DNA of 64,000 nucleotides from Cloeon dipterum (GCF_949628265.1 NC_088787.1:23674501-23738500), one strand, 5' to 3'; shown: positions 34,831-48,409, counted from the stretch's first letter. Numbers and translations are program-made. Notes: generated by a model from the letters alone, not told the origin.

Positions 34831-35126
34831 AAAAATCATGAGATATTTTTTCCGATAGGTTTTGACCAAAAATATCTAAAATCGATAGGTGATTGAGAAA
34901 AAATACCTATCGAAATATCGATATTTTCACCGAAAAATATCGATAGTTCAAACTATCGATAGGAAAATTCCCATCACTACTTCTGCATAGACACAGACCA
35001 CAGACAGTGTTTGAGAATTACGTAGTCTAATACATAGTCGAAACTCGCATATGTACACCTAAATTGAGTGATTTTCAAGAAATCTAGTATTTTTCTTGGT
35101 AATTCTCATAGGTCAATATTATTACT

Positions 35127-38100
35127 ATGGCTTCTGAAGATGTGAAAGCGTTTCTCTACGGCTGGTGCGGTAAGCGGAAAGTTACGCCGGAGTACGACGT
35201 CAGGCCTACCGGTTTGTATACAATAATATGATAGTAAATTTGAATCTGATTTTAACTTTATCGTAAAATCTACTCATAGGCCCTAAGCATAGGCAGCGAT
35301 TCTTGTGTGAGGTGCGTGTGGAGGGCTTCGATTACGTGGGGGTGGGGAATTCTGGTAACAAGAAGGATTCTCAGTCCAATGCTGCGAAGGATTTGGTGCA
35401 GTACCTCATCCGCCAGAGCTTCCTCAAACCCGATGAAATTCCTGAAGGGGTTAGTTTGTTTTTATTATAAATCATCTAAGGATTACATATAGCTTTGAAC
35501 ACAAATAATTGAATACACAAATGTACACAGTTGTTCACTCTCGACAATCAAAATTTAACTTGCAGTGCATGGGTATTGGAGCCCCAATGCCGAGCGCCCC
35601 GGCACCGATGGGGCCTCCAGGGGGTGGCTTCTCGCGCCCAGTCTTCCAAGAGGGTATGGGCCCCAACGATCTTGGTGAGGCCTACCGGCCAATCAACCGA
35701 GAGCGTCCAGGCTTCAATTTTGAAGCTCAAAGACAGGCGGAGGCCAGAAGCGTGGAGGAGGCAGAGGATGTGGACATGAACGCCAGTATCCATGGCAACT
35801 GGACTGTCGAGAATGCCAAGTCTAAGCTGCATCAGTACATGCAGATGAATCGAATCCAGGCAGATTACAAATATAAAACAGTTGGGCCTGACCATAATAG
35901 GTGAAATTTTGTGATGATTTGATCAAAGGTTTTTTGCGCTACTTTGTCTTATCATCACTTAAATATATTTTGCGTTTTTATTCATTACTTAATCTTGTGA
36001 ATAGAAATGCAGAAATGTTGAAAATCAATTTTTGACGTTTGAGATGTTTTGGGCTGTGTTTGGATGCGTGTGATCCCAAAAACAGTTTCTGTTTTGATGT
36101 TTTCTCGTGCTGGAAAAGTTTTGAATTAACTTTTCTTGCATGATGCTTTGTATAAAACCTGTTAAGAGAACGGAAAATGCTTAAATTTAATAAAAAAAAA
36201 AACTGCATAGATACATGTACTTTTAAATTTAAGCATTTTCCTGCAGGTATGAAATGGCCTAGTGAAAATCATGTCAGCTCAAAAACATCTCATCCTCTTG
36301 AAAGTAAATAATGCCAATCTTGCTCCAAGGAGAATTTTTCTAATCTCTCGTTTTAGGAGTTTCCTTGCTGAAATGGGATTCTATGTAAAGGAACTCGGCC
36401 GGCGTATGTTGAGAACTAAGATGTTAAAAGTGGAAATAATAACTCTTTGATCCCAACAGACATCAGCGCGCATGAAACGGGCTCAAACAAACAATCTGCG
36501 TCCAAGAGCTGCGCCCTCTCTTTGGTCAGGCAGTTGTTCCACTTGGGAGTGATTGAGCCCTTCAGTGGCACCCTCAAGAAGAACAAAGATGCTGATCAAA
36601 TGAAGCCGTATCCAGTTGTTCTAGCCCCAGATCTCCAGACACAGATCTATGATACTCTCAACGACTTGGGAGTCGCGCCCATTTCAATAGTAAGTTCCGA
36701 AAGTTTGAGCGTAGGGGTAGGGCAATTATATTGGCTTTAGTTATTGATGTGTTTATTTTAACCCCTTGTTAAGTAAAGGGGCTCCCAAAAATTGCACCTC
36801 ACTTAAAGTGGATGCGGGGTTAAATGTTTGGTGTCAGCAAAAATGCCCTCACTAGACGTTCATTGGACATTCATGCTCCCCAAGACAAGGAAGAACTCTG
36901 TGGGTGTTACAATTTGTGTTGTGATTTTCTGAATAGGCAAATCCTTGTCAGAAGTTACCTCATAAAATGTACTCACTTACGTTATACTTATTGACCATAC
37001 AATTCTGACAGTTCTACAAAAAAGAATATGGAAACATCTTAATATTAAGAAGAGAAAAGTCATTATCAGATAATAAATAGTATTTAATTTAAAAATAAAC
37101 TTCTAATTTATTTTGGAATTCATCGTCTGCCACCTGGTGGCAGTTACATGAACTATGAATCAATGTTCATAAAGGGTGTCTGATGATTGCAGCCAATGCA
37201 GCCTCCTGAAGTACCAGTGTCCCTTGTAAGTGCTCAACACTTGGATGACCTTTTTCCGCCAGCTAAAACGCAAGTAGCTGGCGTGGTCAGCTGGGCACCG
37301 CCAACATCAAACTGGAATCCATGGACTGGATGCAATTTCGAAGAAGAAGACCACTTTTTTAATGTAGGTGTACATTTTTCAATATTTTTTCATTATTCTT
37401 TCTCAAATCAAGAATCACTAAACGAAACGGTATTTGCTTCAGTGATAATGTACTTCACTTTTTGTCTTAGTCGCACTCAAATATATTTAATGGAATATAG
37501 CTAGTTCAAAGAATGTCTCTTACTTAAATGCATTGAAATCCTTTTGTGTTGAGACTGCCTTAGTTGCTTTTTATGCATTTACTCGCCTAATTTCAGATGT
37601 TAATCATACTTTTGAATAGGTTAACTTCTAAAAGACTTTCCTTGATCAAGTCTACTTATTTAGTTTCTTAATGATTCAGTCAAATTTTCCATGGAATCCT
37701 GGATAATATGTTATGTGAAAAGCAGCGTCAAAAGTTATATCTTTTGATCCATCAGGCTGACTTGGAGAGAGTGAGCGAAGACCTGGCGCAGACACACAGG
37801 GAAAAAGCGCAGATGGACAACGAGTTTCAATCAAGGCTGAAGGAGCGCGACGCTCTGCCAGTGTCTGCGCAGCGCCGGACAATCATGGAGGCTATCAACG
37901 ACAACCCTGTTGTGATCGTGCGTGGAAATACTGGCTGCGGCAAGACCACACAAGTGTGCCAGTACATCCTGGATGACTATATCCAGTCGGGACAAGGTGC
38001 CCACTGCAACATTGTGGTCACTCAACCACGCCGCATTTCAGCTGTGTCCGTGGCCGACCGAGTTGCTTTTGAGCGTAACGAGCAGCTCGGCATGAGCACT

Positions 38101-41100
38101 GGCTATAGCGTCAGGTTTGAGTCCTGCCTGCCCAGGCCGTTTGGAAGCATCCTATTCTGCACTGTTGGTAATTAATGAAATTATAAATAATGTTTTCCTC
38201 AATTATTTATGATTTCCCTAAAATATAAGTATCAAGTTTTAGACAATATGATAATATTAATAGCAAATCATATAAAGATTAAACGATACAAAATAATTTT
38301 CTAGTTAACAGAAATGTTGGTCAGTGCATTCATTAACTTGTATGAGTTATTTTAAGCCAAACCATGAAAAAGATATTAATTGATTTTACCGGTCAATGGT
38401 ACAAAGCTACGCTATTAAGGGCTCTAGGAAGTTTTGTATTTTTCGCATCAACCACTGGAGTAATTCTCACTGTTTTTCCTCTTTATTTTTTCTCAACAGG
38501 TGTGCTCCTAAGAAAGTTGGAGAACGGCCTGCGCGGCGTATCACATGTGATCGTTGATGAAATACATGAGCGAGACGTTAACTCCGACTTCATTCTCGTC
38601 ATTCTGAGGGACATGGTGCACTCCTTTCCTGACTTGAGGATCATCCTTATGTCAGCTACAATTGACACTACTCTTTTCAGCAATTACTTCAACAACTGCC
38701 CTGTTGTGGAGGTACCAGGAAGGGCGTATCCTGTCCAAGGTAACTCTTCAAACAAATTGGACTCCACCATCAAACATGAAGCAGCTAACAGATTTTTTTC
38801 TGGTTGAAAGACTCACTATATTATTGTCCGAAAAACATTAAAAATTCATGGCGAGTTACAAATTATTTCAAAATTTTCACTGCCTCGTCGGCACCATTTT
38901 CGGGTGCAGCACCACATAATGAAAGTCTGATTTATTACCAACAAGGATGCTAATGTCATATATACATAGTGAAAATTTTTCTATTATATATATTAATGTT
39001 TGAATTCGGTTTGCTTTCTCTAGAGTACTTCTTGGAAGACACTGTGCGGATGCTGAACTTTGTACCTTCAGCTGAATCACGGCGGCGCAGCAAGGAGAAG
39101 GATAAGGAGGAGGGCATTGGCGAGGATGATGATGAGAACCTGAACAAGCGGGTATCTGACGAGTACTCAGTACTAGTGCGCAATTCAATGGCGCAGATGA
39201 ATGAGAAGGAGATCAATTTTGAATTGATCGAGAACGTCTTGGACTACATCAAGGGGCTCAACATTCCTGGTGCAGTGCTTGTTTTTCTGCCAGGCTGGAA
39301 TCTGATCTTCGCCTTGCTGCGCCACCTGCAGCGTCACCCGACTTATGGTGGCAGCAAGTACTGCATATTGCCTCTACACTCGCAGCTGCCCAGAGAGGAT
39401 CAGAGGAGGGTCTTTGACTCAGTCCCTCCCGACGTCATGAAGGTTAGATAAAACAATCTGAAATAAAATGTTTATCTTGATTGTTTAATGGGAACTAAAG
39501 TCTTTCTTGTTGCACTAAAAATTTAAAGCTTTACTAATAATTGCTCTGCTAATTGCTTAATTCCTCCATCAGATTATTTTGTCTACTAACATTGCCGAGA
39601 CATCCATCACGATCAATGATGTGGTCTTCGTGATCGACAGCTGCAAAGCCAAGATGAAGTTGTTCACATCTCACAACAACATGACCCACTATGCCACTGT
39701 CTGGGCTTCAAAGTCCAACTTAGAGCAACGCAAAGGACGTGCTGGTCGAGTCCGACCTGGGTTCTGCTTCCACCTTTGCAGCAGGGTGATTAAACTTTTT
39801 TAAACATTCATTTACAGTTTTTAATTGTAAATTTGGTTGTTAAAGGCGAGATTTGAAAAACTAGAGGAGCACATGACACCAGAAATGTTCAGGACACCTC
39901 TGCATGAACTTGCACTGTCCATCAAGCTCCTTAGACTAGGCAGCATCAGTCACTTCCTTAGCAAGGCTCTTGAGCCACCACCTTTGGACGCTGTCATAGA
40001 AGCTCAGGTTCTCCTCAAAGGTATAAATCATACTTTGGTGTTCTGTGTAAAATGAAGAAATATAAATAATTTTGCATCTCCAAGAAGTAAAAATTTGTAC
40101 TTCATTCAATGACTTTCTCTTATGAATTAAATATTTTTCAGAAATGAAATGTTTGGACTCAAATAACGAACTGACTCCTCTTGGCAAGATTCTGGCTAAA
40201 TTGCCAATCGAACCAAGGCTAGGAAAAATGCTTGTTCTTGGCTGCATGTTCAAGTGTGGTGATGCCCTGACCACAATTGCAGCCAATAGCTCCACATTCC
40301 CTGACGTGTTCAACATTGGTAAGTAGATAGTATTACAATTTTTTTTTCTGTATTGTCACGAAGGTGGTTCTATTTGTTTTGTCCAATTTTGAATCCTTTG
40401 GTGAGATATTATTTGAAATCAATCAAAAGAAGTCACAAAACTTCTCTCATTGGACTCTATTCTGTTTTAGGAGTGGACCAAAGACGGCTGACTTACCAGC
40501 AAAGGTCGTTCGCAGGCGTTCGCCACTCAGACCACATCGCCATGCTGAACGCCTTCCAGTGCTGGGAGGACGCGCGGATGAATGGCGAAGAGTCTGAGAT
40601 GCGGTATTGCGACTCGAAAATGCTGTCTGTGCCCACCCTGCGCGTTACTTGGGAGGCGAAGAACCAGCTGCGTGACCTAATGAGCAGCATCGGCTTCCCA
40701 GAGGAGACGATGGTGCCGCAGATCTACAATTACACGGGTCCTGACTCAAAACTGGACATGGTGGTGGCTCTGCTCAGCATGGGCCTCTATCCTAACGTGT
40801 GCTTCCACAAGGACAAGCGCAAGGTTCTCACCACCGAGTCCAAGGCAGCGCTCATTCACAAGACTTCAGTCAACTGCCACAACGTTGGACAGGAGTTTCC
40901 ATTCCCCTTCTTTGTGTTTGGTGAAAAGGTATGCCTACTTAATTTTGATACAATAAATTGTTACGTGTAAATTTAAGAGATGATCATACGTCATTTTAAA
41001 TTTTAATTCATCATAAGATTTGTCATTTTTTGGTTATGGTATAAAATCAGAGTTTGAGATAGCATTTAATATTGTAACAAAAACTGGCAGGTCTTGTTAC

Positions 41101-42306
41101 ATATTAATTTTACTAATATTATATAACAGTTAGAGAACTATTATTTCTATTACGATACTTTCTATAACCATTCATTTCTATTACTCATGTGCGGTTTGGG
41201 AAATCTGGGATATTTGACAGAAATTTATTACAATACCCTTCTAATAATGAACACATCCGTTCAATTGGTTTATTCACATTTTGGTGCTTTATCCCTAAAT
41301 AATCACTTTACAGGTTAAAACATCATGCATATTAAGGTTTTGAAGATTTCTAAAATGAAGTGTAACACTTAAAAAATAAAGTATTTTTCTCCTTACAGGT
41401 GCGCACTAGAGCTATTTCTTGCAAGCAGACGACCATGGTCAGTCCAGTCTATCTGCTGCTCTTCGCAGCACGTAAGGTTGAGTTTGTGGACAACGTAATC
41501 AGACTGGACAACTGGATTAACCTGGAGATGAAACCAGAAGTGGCCTCTGCAATCGTCGCTCTGCGTCCGTCGCTAGAAACACTGGTCATGAAGGCCGCCT
41601 CTTGTCCTGAGGGCGTGCTTGAATTGTCTCCGCAAGATGATAAGTTGATCAACACCATCAGGAACTTGTGTAAAATTAACTCCTGCCGCCATGAAATGGA
41701 ACAAGTCTCTATGTCAGGGTAACTAGGATTTAAACTAATTTATTTTGGTGGTTAAGTTAATGTAAAATACAAGAATGAACTGTTGTTTTCAATTTCGATT
41801 GCAATTATTGTTAATATCAGGATCCCATGATTTTTGCAGATTTGTCTCAAAACGGCCTCCAAGAGGACACATTTTTGGCTTTGGTCAAGATGGACCTTCC
41901 GCTCCTAAAATGGCTAGGGGTGGTGGCAACTTTGACAGCAGAGGTGGTGGCTACTTTGACAGCAGAGGCGGTGGCTTCCAGAATCGTGAAGGTTACGGCG
42001 ACCGTGGTAACTTCCGTGGAGGTTTCCGGGGTGGTTATCAAGGAGGTGGCTTCAGAGGAAGAGGTGGATTCAGAGGTTAGATAAGTAAAGTTTGAGCTAT
42101 TATCATATTTTTTTCAGAACATATAAAAGTAGTCATTATTAATTTCAGAATTAAAATTCATTTGGCATGGTGTTATTATTTTCATTCAGCTGAAAACCTT
42201 ACTGCGTAGTCTCTTAATTAAGATAAAATTTTGTTTGGTTGCAGGAGGTTTCCGGGGAGGATTTGGAGGTTATCAAGGATACAACGGACGAAGAGGTTCA
42301 TACTAG
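35127..42306 (+). CDS. mle: ATP-dependent RNA helicase MLE/DHX9
   Basis: Sixteen exons: 35127-35211, 35280-35449, 35566-35900, 36357-36403, 36460-36689, 37193-37363, 37756-38167, 38500-38739, 39024-39442, 39573-39785, 39846-40020, 40142-40318, 40471-40928, 41399-41718, 41840-42075, 42245-42306. They sum to 3750 bases (1249 residues), close to fly MLE and human DHX9. Order: dsRBD1 ([18 protein letters not shown]), dsRBD2 (around [18 protein letters not shown]), helicase core with Walker [10 protein letters not shown] (about residue 403), DEIH (about 503), [14 protein letters not shown] and QRKGRAGR (about 755), then HA2/OB regions and a glycine-rich RGG-type C-terminus. The protein unwinds RNA and RNA-DNA hybrids in the nucleus. 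In Drosophila it remodels roX RNA for dosage compensation; elsewhere it acts in transcription and splicing. All motifs are intact. AATAAA is at 42351. A hAT element lies immediately 5'. Confidence 0.97.
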
Positions 42307-42410
42307 AAAACTAAATTTACTATGAATATTGTATCACACTCAAATTCACAAATAAAAGTTAAAATGTAAATATCGAGCACAATCAGGCATTCCTTTGCCA
42401 TAGTTTATAT

Positions 42411-43814
42411 TCAAACACTATCCTTGGATAGGACTCTGGCTAACTGTTCAATGGCCGCGCACTGTCGATCAGCCATGGTTTTTATGTCCGTCCTGATTTT
42501 GGCTAGCATAGCGATTTTCATTTCCTCGTTTTTTCTATACGCCTGGTAAAACTGTTTAAACCATATGGGGTAATGTAGCTCCTCTTGGCTAGCGGTCGGA
42601 TTAAGTGTACTGAGCACCGCAGTTGGCTCTGTTATGATCTTGATGGTCGGCTGGGTGGGTTCTGCTCTAGTAGGAGTGTGGCTCAGAGTAGGCATTTCAT
42701 TGATTATACTCGCGTTGCTATTGTAGTACCTCCTTGGCTCGGGGTCGCGCACCTCGTCCCCAAGTATACTGCACATCACCTGAAGGTTAAGGAAAAGTTA
42801 ATCAAGTTTTTATATCGTTGATATATTAATCAAAGTACGTCTAAGATACATTAAAATATTAAACTTAAAATTGAAGCAGTGAATATATTTCCCTTCTTCC
42901 CTTTTTTATGATGCAAAAAGAAATTATTAATTACATATGTCAAGATTGCAGCTTCATGCCCAATTTTTAATTTTTAGTAAAATAGTGAAACTTGCTGCCC
43001 ACATCATCCATATCCACCTTCCATTAGCAAAATAATGGATACAATAATTATAACTATTCAACTACATAATATAACTTGATAATGAACTGTGAGATATCCA
43101 ATGACTTTCACTTATGTTAAGGACAATAATTGTTTAAATAAATATACTTTTTTCTATCTATCTATTTCTATTCAGTTAAGCTGTAGAACACGCCTGGTAA
43201 TCAAATACGCATATTTTTATGGCTCGCATAAATAATACTTCACGTCTTCTTTGAAGTATTGCGTACGTGCCTCATAGAATGCCCATTTCTTCTTGGACGC
43301 AGGGCCCCGGCTGCTGAACTCAACCTTCTTGAAAGTGTTCTTCAGACTGCGCCATTTGGCCATGCAGTTCTCACTGACGTGGACGCTGCCAAACTTCAGG
43401 TTCAGCCTTTGCGCGATCCCATCCCAGATCGTTCCCTTGTTGGTGTCCGGCTTTTCCAACTCTATCTGGTTTTCTTTGTACTCCTGAATGAGGGCATCTG
43501 TTTGCTCCTTGCTCCAGTTCACCTTTACTGTAATTGAATTCGCGGGGTTAAAAGTTTAAAGAGCCGAAAAGTGAAGGAAATTTAATGATCAAGTTCGAGA
43601 ATGCACTCGGAGCAGAGCGGAGTCGGCCTCGAGCAGTCGCGAGTCGAAGAATACCTTCCGTGCGCGCCTTCTTGCTCTTCTCGGGCACGGCGTATTCGAA
43701 GCACGACTCGTCGGGTAGGATGACAACCACATTTTCCGGTGAGGGCAATCGCTTCCTTCTCGCCAGGAGCGTCGACCCTAAAGAATTGAGCGATTCGTTT
43801 ACGTTGTTGGCCAT
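42411..43814 (-). CDS. Myb/SANT-like (trihelix-type) DNA-binding protein
   Basis: Three exons, 43814-43655, 43527-43244 and 42779-42411, sum to 813 bases (270 residues). After about 55 residues, the second exon encodes a Myb/SANT-like domain of the type found in arthropod and vertebrate trihelix or transposon-derived regulators: WSKEQTDALIQEYKEN, then IWDGIAQRLN, then NCMAKWRSLKNTFKKVE. The conserved tryptophans that mark the three helices are present. The third exon is Pro/Thr-rich, then has a helical tail (KIRTDIKTMADRQCAAIEQL) that could form a short coiled coil for multimerisation. It is tail to tail with mle, 105 bp apart. A nuclear role in transcription is likely, but no target can be inferred. 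Confidence 0.8.
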
Positions 43815-43827
43815 TGTCTTTCAACCT

Positions 43828-44831
43828 TTCCTACTTTTCGAACAAGCTCATAGAACTTGTTGACACGCCCATTTTCCAAACCAATTACCCCTACTACCTC
43901 GTTTGGTGATGATGGCGCGAAAAGCATACACCCCAAGAAAAAAAATTAACCATGAAACGTAACAAACTATTGGCATCGTCGAATTCCATTCCTGACTCAC
44001 ATTATTTATTGTGCTTCAGGCTTCAGAAGATAGTTCGCGAGATTTAATATGATATAAATAAATTATTTATTGATAATATAGCCCTAAAATTATCATAATT
44101 AGGGGATCACGTAAAAATGAAATATGTGTATTATCAGACTGTCTCAGAAATAAATTGGTTGCAGTTTTTAATACTACATATTTTATGCATTTTATTATCC
44201 CTGATTGGGTTGTTTATTGGGGTCATCCGTTGATATTGTATATACATATTCTTGCTATGTCATTAACTGATAAAATAGGAATAACATGTTTTTGACGTTT
44301 TTTTTTTTAAATTGAAACCTATTATTATAATAACATATAAATTTTACCTCATCTTTTAATTTTTTAAATACATTATAACATGATAAATTTGCAGATTGTT
44401 TCAGAGCACATTTACCAGCAGAGCCTTTTTTAATTGTTATAAGAGCAAAAAAGGAAAAGTAGACCCGGGGTTTGTTTGAAATATCGAAAATACGCAAAAA
44501 GATAAATACTGTATAATGTTAAAAATATTTGGAAATATAGTGTGCCTAAGTTTAGTATTTTTCATGTTCCATTTATTTATATACTCGTCCCTTCGTCATT
44601 TCTTTGAAAACATATATTCCATAGGCTTGAAAATATTGCAGTGATAATATCTGTGGTAGCGCTGCCAAAGCTCTCTGTTTTAGCTGTCTCGTGTATTATA
44701 GGTATCTAAAGCAGAGCTACTTTAAAGCGACAGTTGGCGTAAACGTTAATACTTAAAGTAAGTGATAGAATTAATTTAATAATTTTCATTCTGCATAAGA
44801 CGATTCTAAATTTGTACCCCTTTTTTAAAGG
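43828..44831. other. Intergenic between the SANT gene and the SINA-like pair
   Basis: AT-rich. It should contain the divergent promoters of the minus-strand SANT gene and the plus-strand SINA-like gene. No element is certain. Confidence 0.4.
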
Positions 44832-46165
44832 ATGGAACCAAATAATCTTCTCGAATTATTTGAGTGTCCCGTTTGCGTGGACTACATCCTTCCGCCGATC
44901 AAGCAATGCCAAAACGGTCATTTGTTCTGCCTGCCCTGCAGTAATAAGATGAAAAACTGCCCCATCTGCCGAATCACCATCACCAACAATCGCAATCGCG
45001 CCATGGAGACCGTGAGCTTGTGTGTGCGACTTGAAAACTTCAAAATTTCTTATACATTATTTCATTACTTCAGGTAGCGAGATCGATGAATTTTCCGTGC
45101 AAGTACCAACACTTTGGCTGCAAGAAGAAAGTTAAATACGATGAGAAGCTTGAGCACGACAAGAGTTGCGCTTTCAATCCTTGTTACCCCTGCGTGGTAG
45201 CTCAATGCAACTGGCGTGGTCCCTACCATGAAGTGCCACTCCATCTTGAATCTGAGCATAAAATCATTACCAATCACTCTGAAGGAGCCATTTTATTTCC
45301 TGTAAAAGGCATTATAAACTGTCAGGGTGAGCATTTTTTGGAATTTCTAAGAATGCAATGGTTCACGCGAGTCTGCATTTTATTTACAGAAAGCAATAAT
45401 GCCATTGGTTATTATTTTTAATGACATTAAATTGTAATTATTTTTATTTCAGTTAAATAGAAAAGTCCATTGAAATACTTTCGGCAGAGAAAGAAAAAAA
45501 AGTAACCAATTTAATGGGTGCGAATAGTTCAAATCAATCTGATTCATAGCAAGTTAGGGTAATTTCTGAATTGTATCACAATTATTTTCCGTGTTTACGT
45601 CTTGAGCTCTTATATCATATAACTCAAACTTAAACGCCACCACATGATTTCTCATTATTGTTGTTTTTTTCTTAACATATTGTGCAGTTTATGGAGACAC
45701 TGCGCTACGATAAAAAAACCTGATTATTGAATTTCTGACAAATCTAAATTTAATTTTAACTTTATAATTAGCAAAATTAAAATTACACTGCTTTCAATAT
45801 TTAATTCTTATTTAGGCTGTGACCAATGGATGATGTCGGCAAGTCGTCATGGTCGGTGCTTTGTGGTGGTCCTCTCTGAGTTGCCCCCAGATAAGCTCAT
45901 CGCCTTAGTCTTCTTCGTTGGCAATCAACAGGAATCGGGAAGCTACCGCTGGGCATTGGAGGTGGGCGGCAGCAATAAGTCAATAAAAATAGAAAATATG
46001 AAGCCGACCTCAATCCTTGATATCAAGAAACTGAGCGTCAGCGGAAAAAATGCCTTCGCCTTCTCTAAGAGTGACGCAACACGTTTTTCCTCCAAAGGAA
46101 CGCTCAGTTTGATGGTGTCCGTGACAAAAACGTCTGGTCCCAAATTTACAGCTAAAAATTCCTAA
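44832..46165 (+). CDS. SINA/SIAH-type E3 ubiquitin ligase, copy 1
   Basis: Three exons, 44832-45011, 45074-45326 and 45816-46165, give 260 residues. The N-terminal RING finger has the pattern C-x2-C (CPVC), C-x-H (CQNGH), C-x2-C (CLPC) and C-x2-C (CPIC). The second exon encodes the SIAH-type double zinc finger (FPCKYQHFGCKKKV, then HDKSC, then CVVAQCNWRG and H...H). The third encodes the TRAF-like substrate-binding domain, starting at CDQWMMSASRHGRCF. SINA proteins ubiquitinate diverse substrates for proteasomal degradation. The sequence is diverged from canonical SINA/SIAH1, as is usual for the expanded SINA-like families of arthropods. A close tandem relative follows at 46989. AATAAA is at 46378. 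Confidence 0.92.
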
Positions 46166-46988
46166 AGTGCAGAGGAGGATGTGTATGTGTTAGGGATGGA
46201 GTTGAGATTATAAAGTATTGTAAACCCCTCTGAAAAGTAGAATATCTTGGAAATATTTAATGATTTATAATTTGCAGTTAAATGTGTATGATTTAGTCAT
46301 TAAATAATGTTGAGTCTTGAAAATAATGGCTGATTTTTTTATACCAAATGCTTCTGTTAAGATTCTAAGGCTTAATTAATAAACACAGTAAATCTACGTA
46401 GTTGATTTTTCATTGCAAAAATTGTCACAGTTCACAAGGATATAATTTTAGTTAATAAGAGTAAGATTTTGACCCGGCCTGAAGGTGCAGGTAATTAATG
46501 CTGGTAATTAAATCATAAATATATCTCCTATTATTGAAACTCACTTGCAAGCATAATTTCCCGCTAAACCAAAAGCAAATGTAGTTAATAATCTTTACAA
46601 TCATTAGAGCAAAGCCCCAGATTAAAATATTTTTTCGCCATTCGTTTTTGTTCGAGACCATGACTTCAAAATCAAAATAAAAAAGAAATTATTTCCCCTC
46701 TCGCTTTTATGATTTGAAAAACCATGAAACAATATTATTGGTAAAGTACTTTATTGTGTAGTGATTGGTTCTGAGACTGCGCTGTTAACAATTTTACTTT
46801 GAAAATAAGTATTGCTGCAGTTTTAACACAGGACTCGAGTCTAAAGGAATGAGCTGTGCAGTGCTCGTATGGTCGCATTTGAATCAATTTGAACTGTGTG
46901 AAGGTAAAAATGAAATATAATAAGTTGCGTTTTTGTAATATGATATGTCTTATTGTCCCTCTTCAGAGTCCTAAGAGCGACGGGAAGG

Positions 46989-48142
46989 ATGGATGCCAAC
47001 GAAATTTTAGAGCAGTTAGAATGTATCGTATGCATGGACTACATGGTGCCGCCGATCAAACAATGCGAGAACAAGCACTCGACCTGCTCGCCTTGCAGGG
47101 CACAGTTGCCGACGTGCCCCTTATGTAGGGGCAAACTGACTGAGAAAAGAAACATCGACTTGGAGAAAGTGAGCAAATTAATAAGTTATAACCTGATATC
47201 GGTTTAAATCAACGACGGTTCCTAATTAATAGAAGGCAATATTGGTACAATTTCCGTGCAAGTTCAACATGAATGGATGCGATAAGATGTTGAGGCACGA
47301 TGAAAAGCTCAAGCATGAAAAGAATTGTCCCAAGATGCCGGTTTATTCGTGTGCCACGGCGAACTGTAACTGGAGTGGGTCCATGGGCCGCTTGGCGGAA
47401 CATATGAAGGAGAAGCATGCTGTCATGCATAGTAACCAGTGCGAGGGAGACATTTACTTCCGGGTTAGCGGAATATTGAACTTGGCAGGTATATATATAT
47501 ATAGGCGTCCTATATATTATCTATTGCCCAACTTTTTTCTGTATTTTCTCAGTATAACAAGATAAGAACGTTTTGTAAAGAAAGAAAAAAGGCCACATTT
47601 TAAATACAAAAACAGGAGAAAATAAAATCTTTAGGGATGGAATGATATTATTTTTCAAGATTTTACGGCCAGTATAATGAAATAAATAAATATTTTAATG
47701 AAAGTGAGAGCATGATAGATAAAAACGTTGTGATTAAATTAATTCAAAGTATTTTCATAGATATCAGTTATCCCTTCTACATTTGGTCATTGCTATTTAA
47801 TCTAGTTTTACCCTTTCTATTTAAATAGGTTCTGATCAATGGATAATGACAGCAACTCGCCACGGTCGAGATTTTCTGATCATGATGTCACAACTGCCAC
47901 CAGATAAAATAATCGCTTTTGTCCTGCTCGTTGGTTCGCCAAGTGATGCGAAGCGTTTCCGATGCAGAATAGCGCTTTGCAACTCAAACAAACGTGGAAT
48001 TAAAAACGCAAAGTTGAGCTCGATTCTCGATATCCAAAAAGTTCGCCTAGATAAAAATATGCTAGTATTTTCAAAAGCTGACGCACAGAGTATTGCCAAT
48101 GATGGAGCCATCCAGCTTCAAGTGTCTATCACTAAAAATTAA
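46989..48142 (+). CDS. SINA/SIAH-type E3 ubiquitin ligase, copy 2
   Basis: Three exons, 46989-47168, 47233-47488 and 47829-48142, give 249 residues and share exon boundaries and phases with copy 1. RING: CIVC, CENKH, CSPC, CPLC. SIAH-type fingers: FPCKFNMNGCDKML, HEKNC, CATANCNWSG. The TRAF-like domain begins at GSDQWIMTATRHGRDF and ends near VSITKN. The Met at 46989 is preceded by an acceptor (CTTCAG at 46961-46966), so a non-coding first exon is likely. The level of divergence between the two copies indicates an old tandem duplication with both maintained. Confidence 0.92.
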
Positions 48143-48409
48143 AACAACCTAAAACCGTTCAAATTAAAACAGCTTATTTCTAAGAAAATTTCAATAATAT
48201 TATAAATGAGTGATAATTATTATTTGTTGAAGCAGGCGGCACAGCGAAAATACATTATTTTAAGGTAACCATAAAGTGTAATATATTTAGATTACCAATT
48301 CATTTAATTTAACGAGACTAAACTTAACGATAAAAGATTTTTAAGCTGTTATGTGCTTTCATGAACATAATAACCCGATTTATATGTGCCACCTCAGACG
48401 AGTCGGCTT

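Larger units (their letters stand above)
33854..34961. promoter_or_regulatory. Clustered TATCGATA (DRE-like) sites at both ends of the hAT element
   Basis: Exact TATCGATA occurs at 33854-33861, 33877-33884, 34916-34923, 34938-34945 and 34954-34961, with several one-mismatch relatives between. In Drosophila this palindrome is the DRE bound by DREF, a BED-finger factor related to hAT transposases. Within the element the sites may serve as transposase-binding subterminal repeats. The three right-hand ones lie 166-211 bp upstream of the mle ATG and could act on its promoter, which is inference. Confidence 0.5.
33784..34979. mobile_element. Non-autonomous hAT element, 1196 bp, with 8-bp target duplication
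   Basis: The ends TAGTGATGGGAATCTTT and TAGTGATGGGAATTTTC (right end reverse complemented) are inverted repeats, bounded by the duplication CTTCTGCA at 33776-33783 and 34980-34987. Terminal TAGTGATGGGAA with 8-bp duplications is characteristic of hAT superfamily elements. No transposase is present. Next to each end are clusters of TATCGATA words, and further in are two arrays of a 27-bp minisatellite. The element ends 148 bp before the mle start codon. Confidence 0.9.

Noticed and set aside
34539-34841. 100-codon repetitive open frame reading as a nine-residue repeat
   Set aside because: It is the in-frame reading of a 27-bp minisatellite inside a hAT element; the opposite strand is equally open and there is no Met or splice context.
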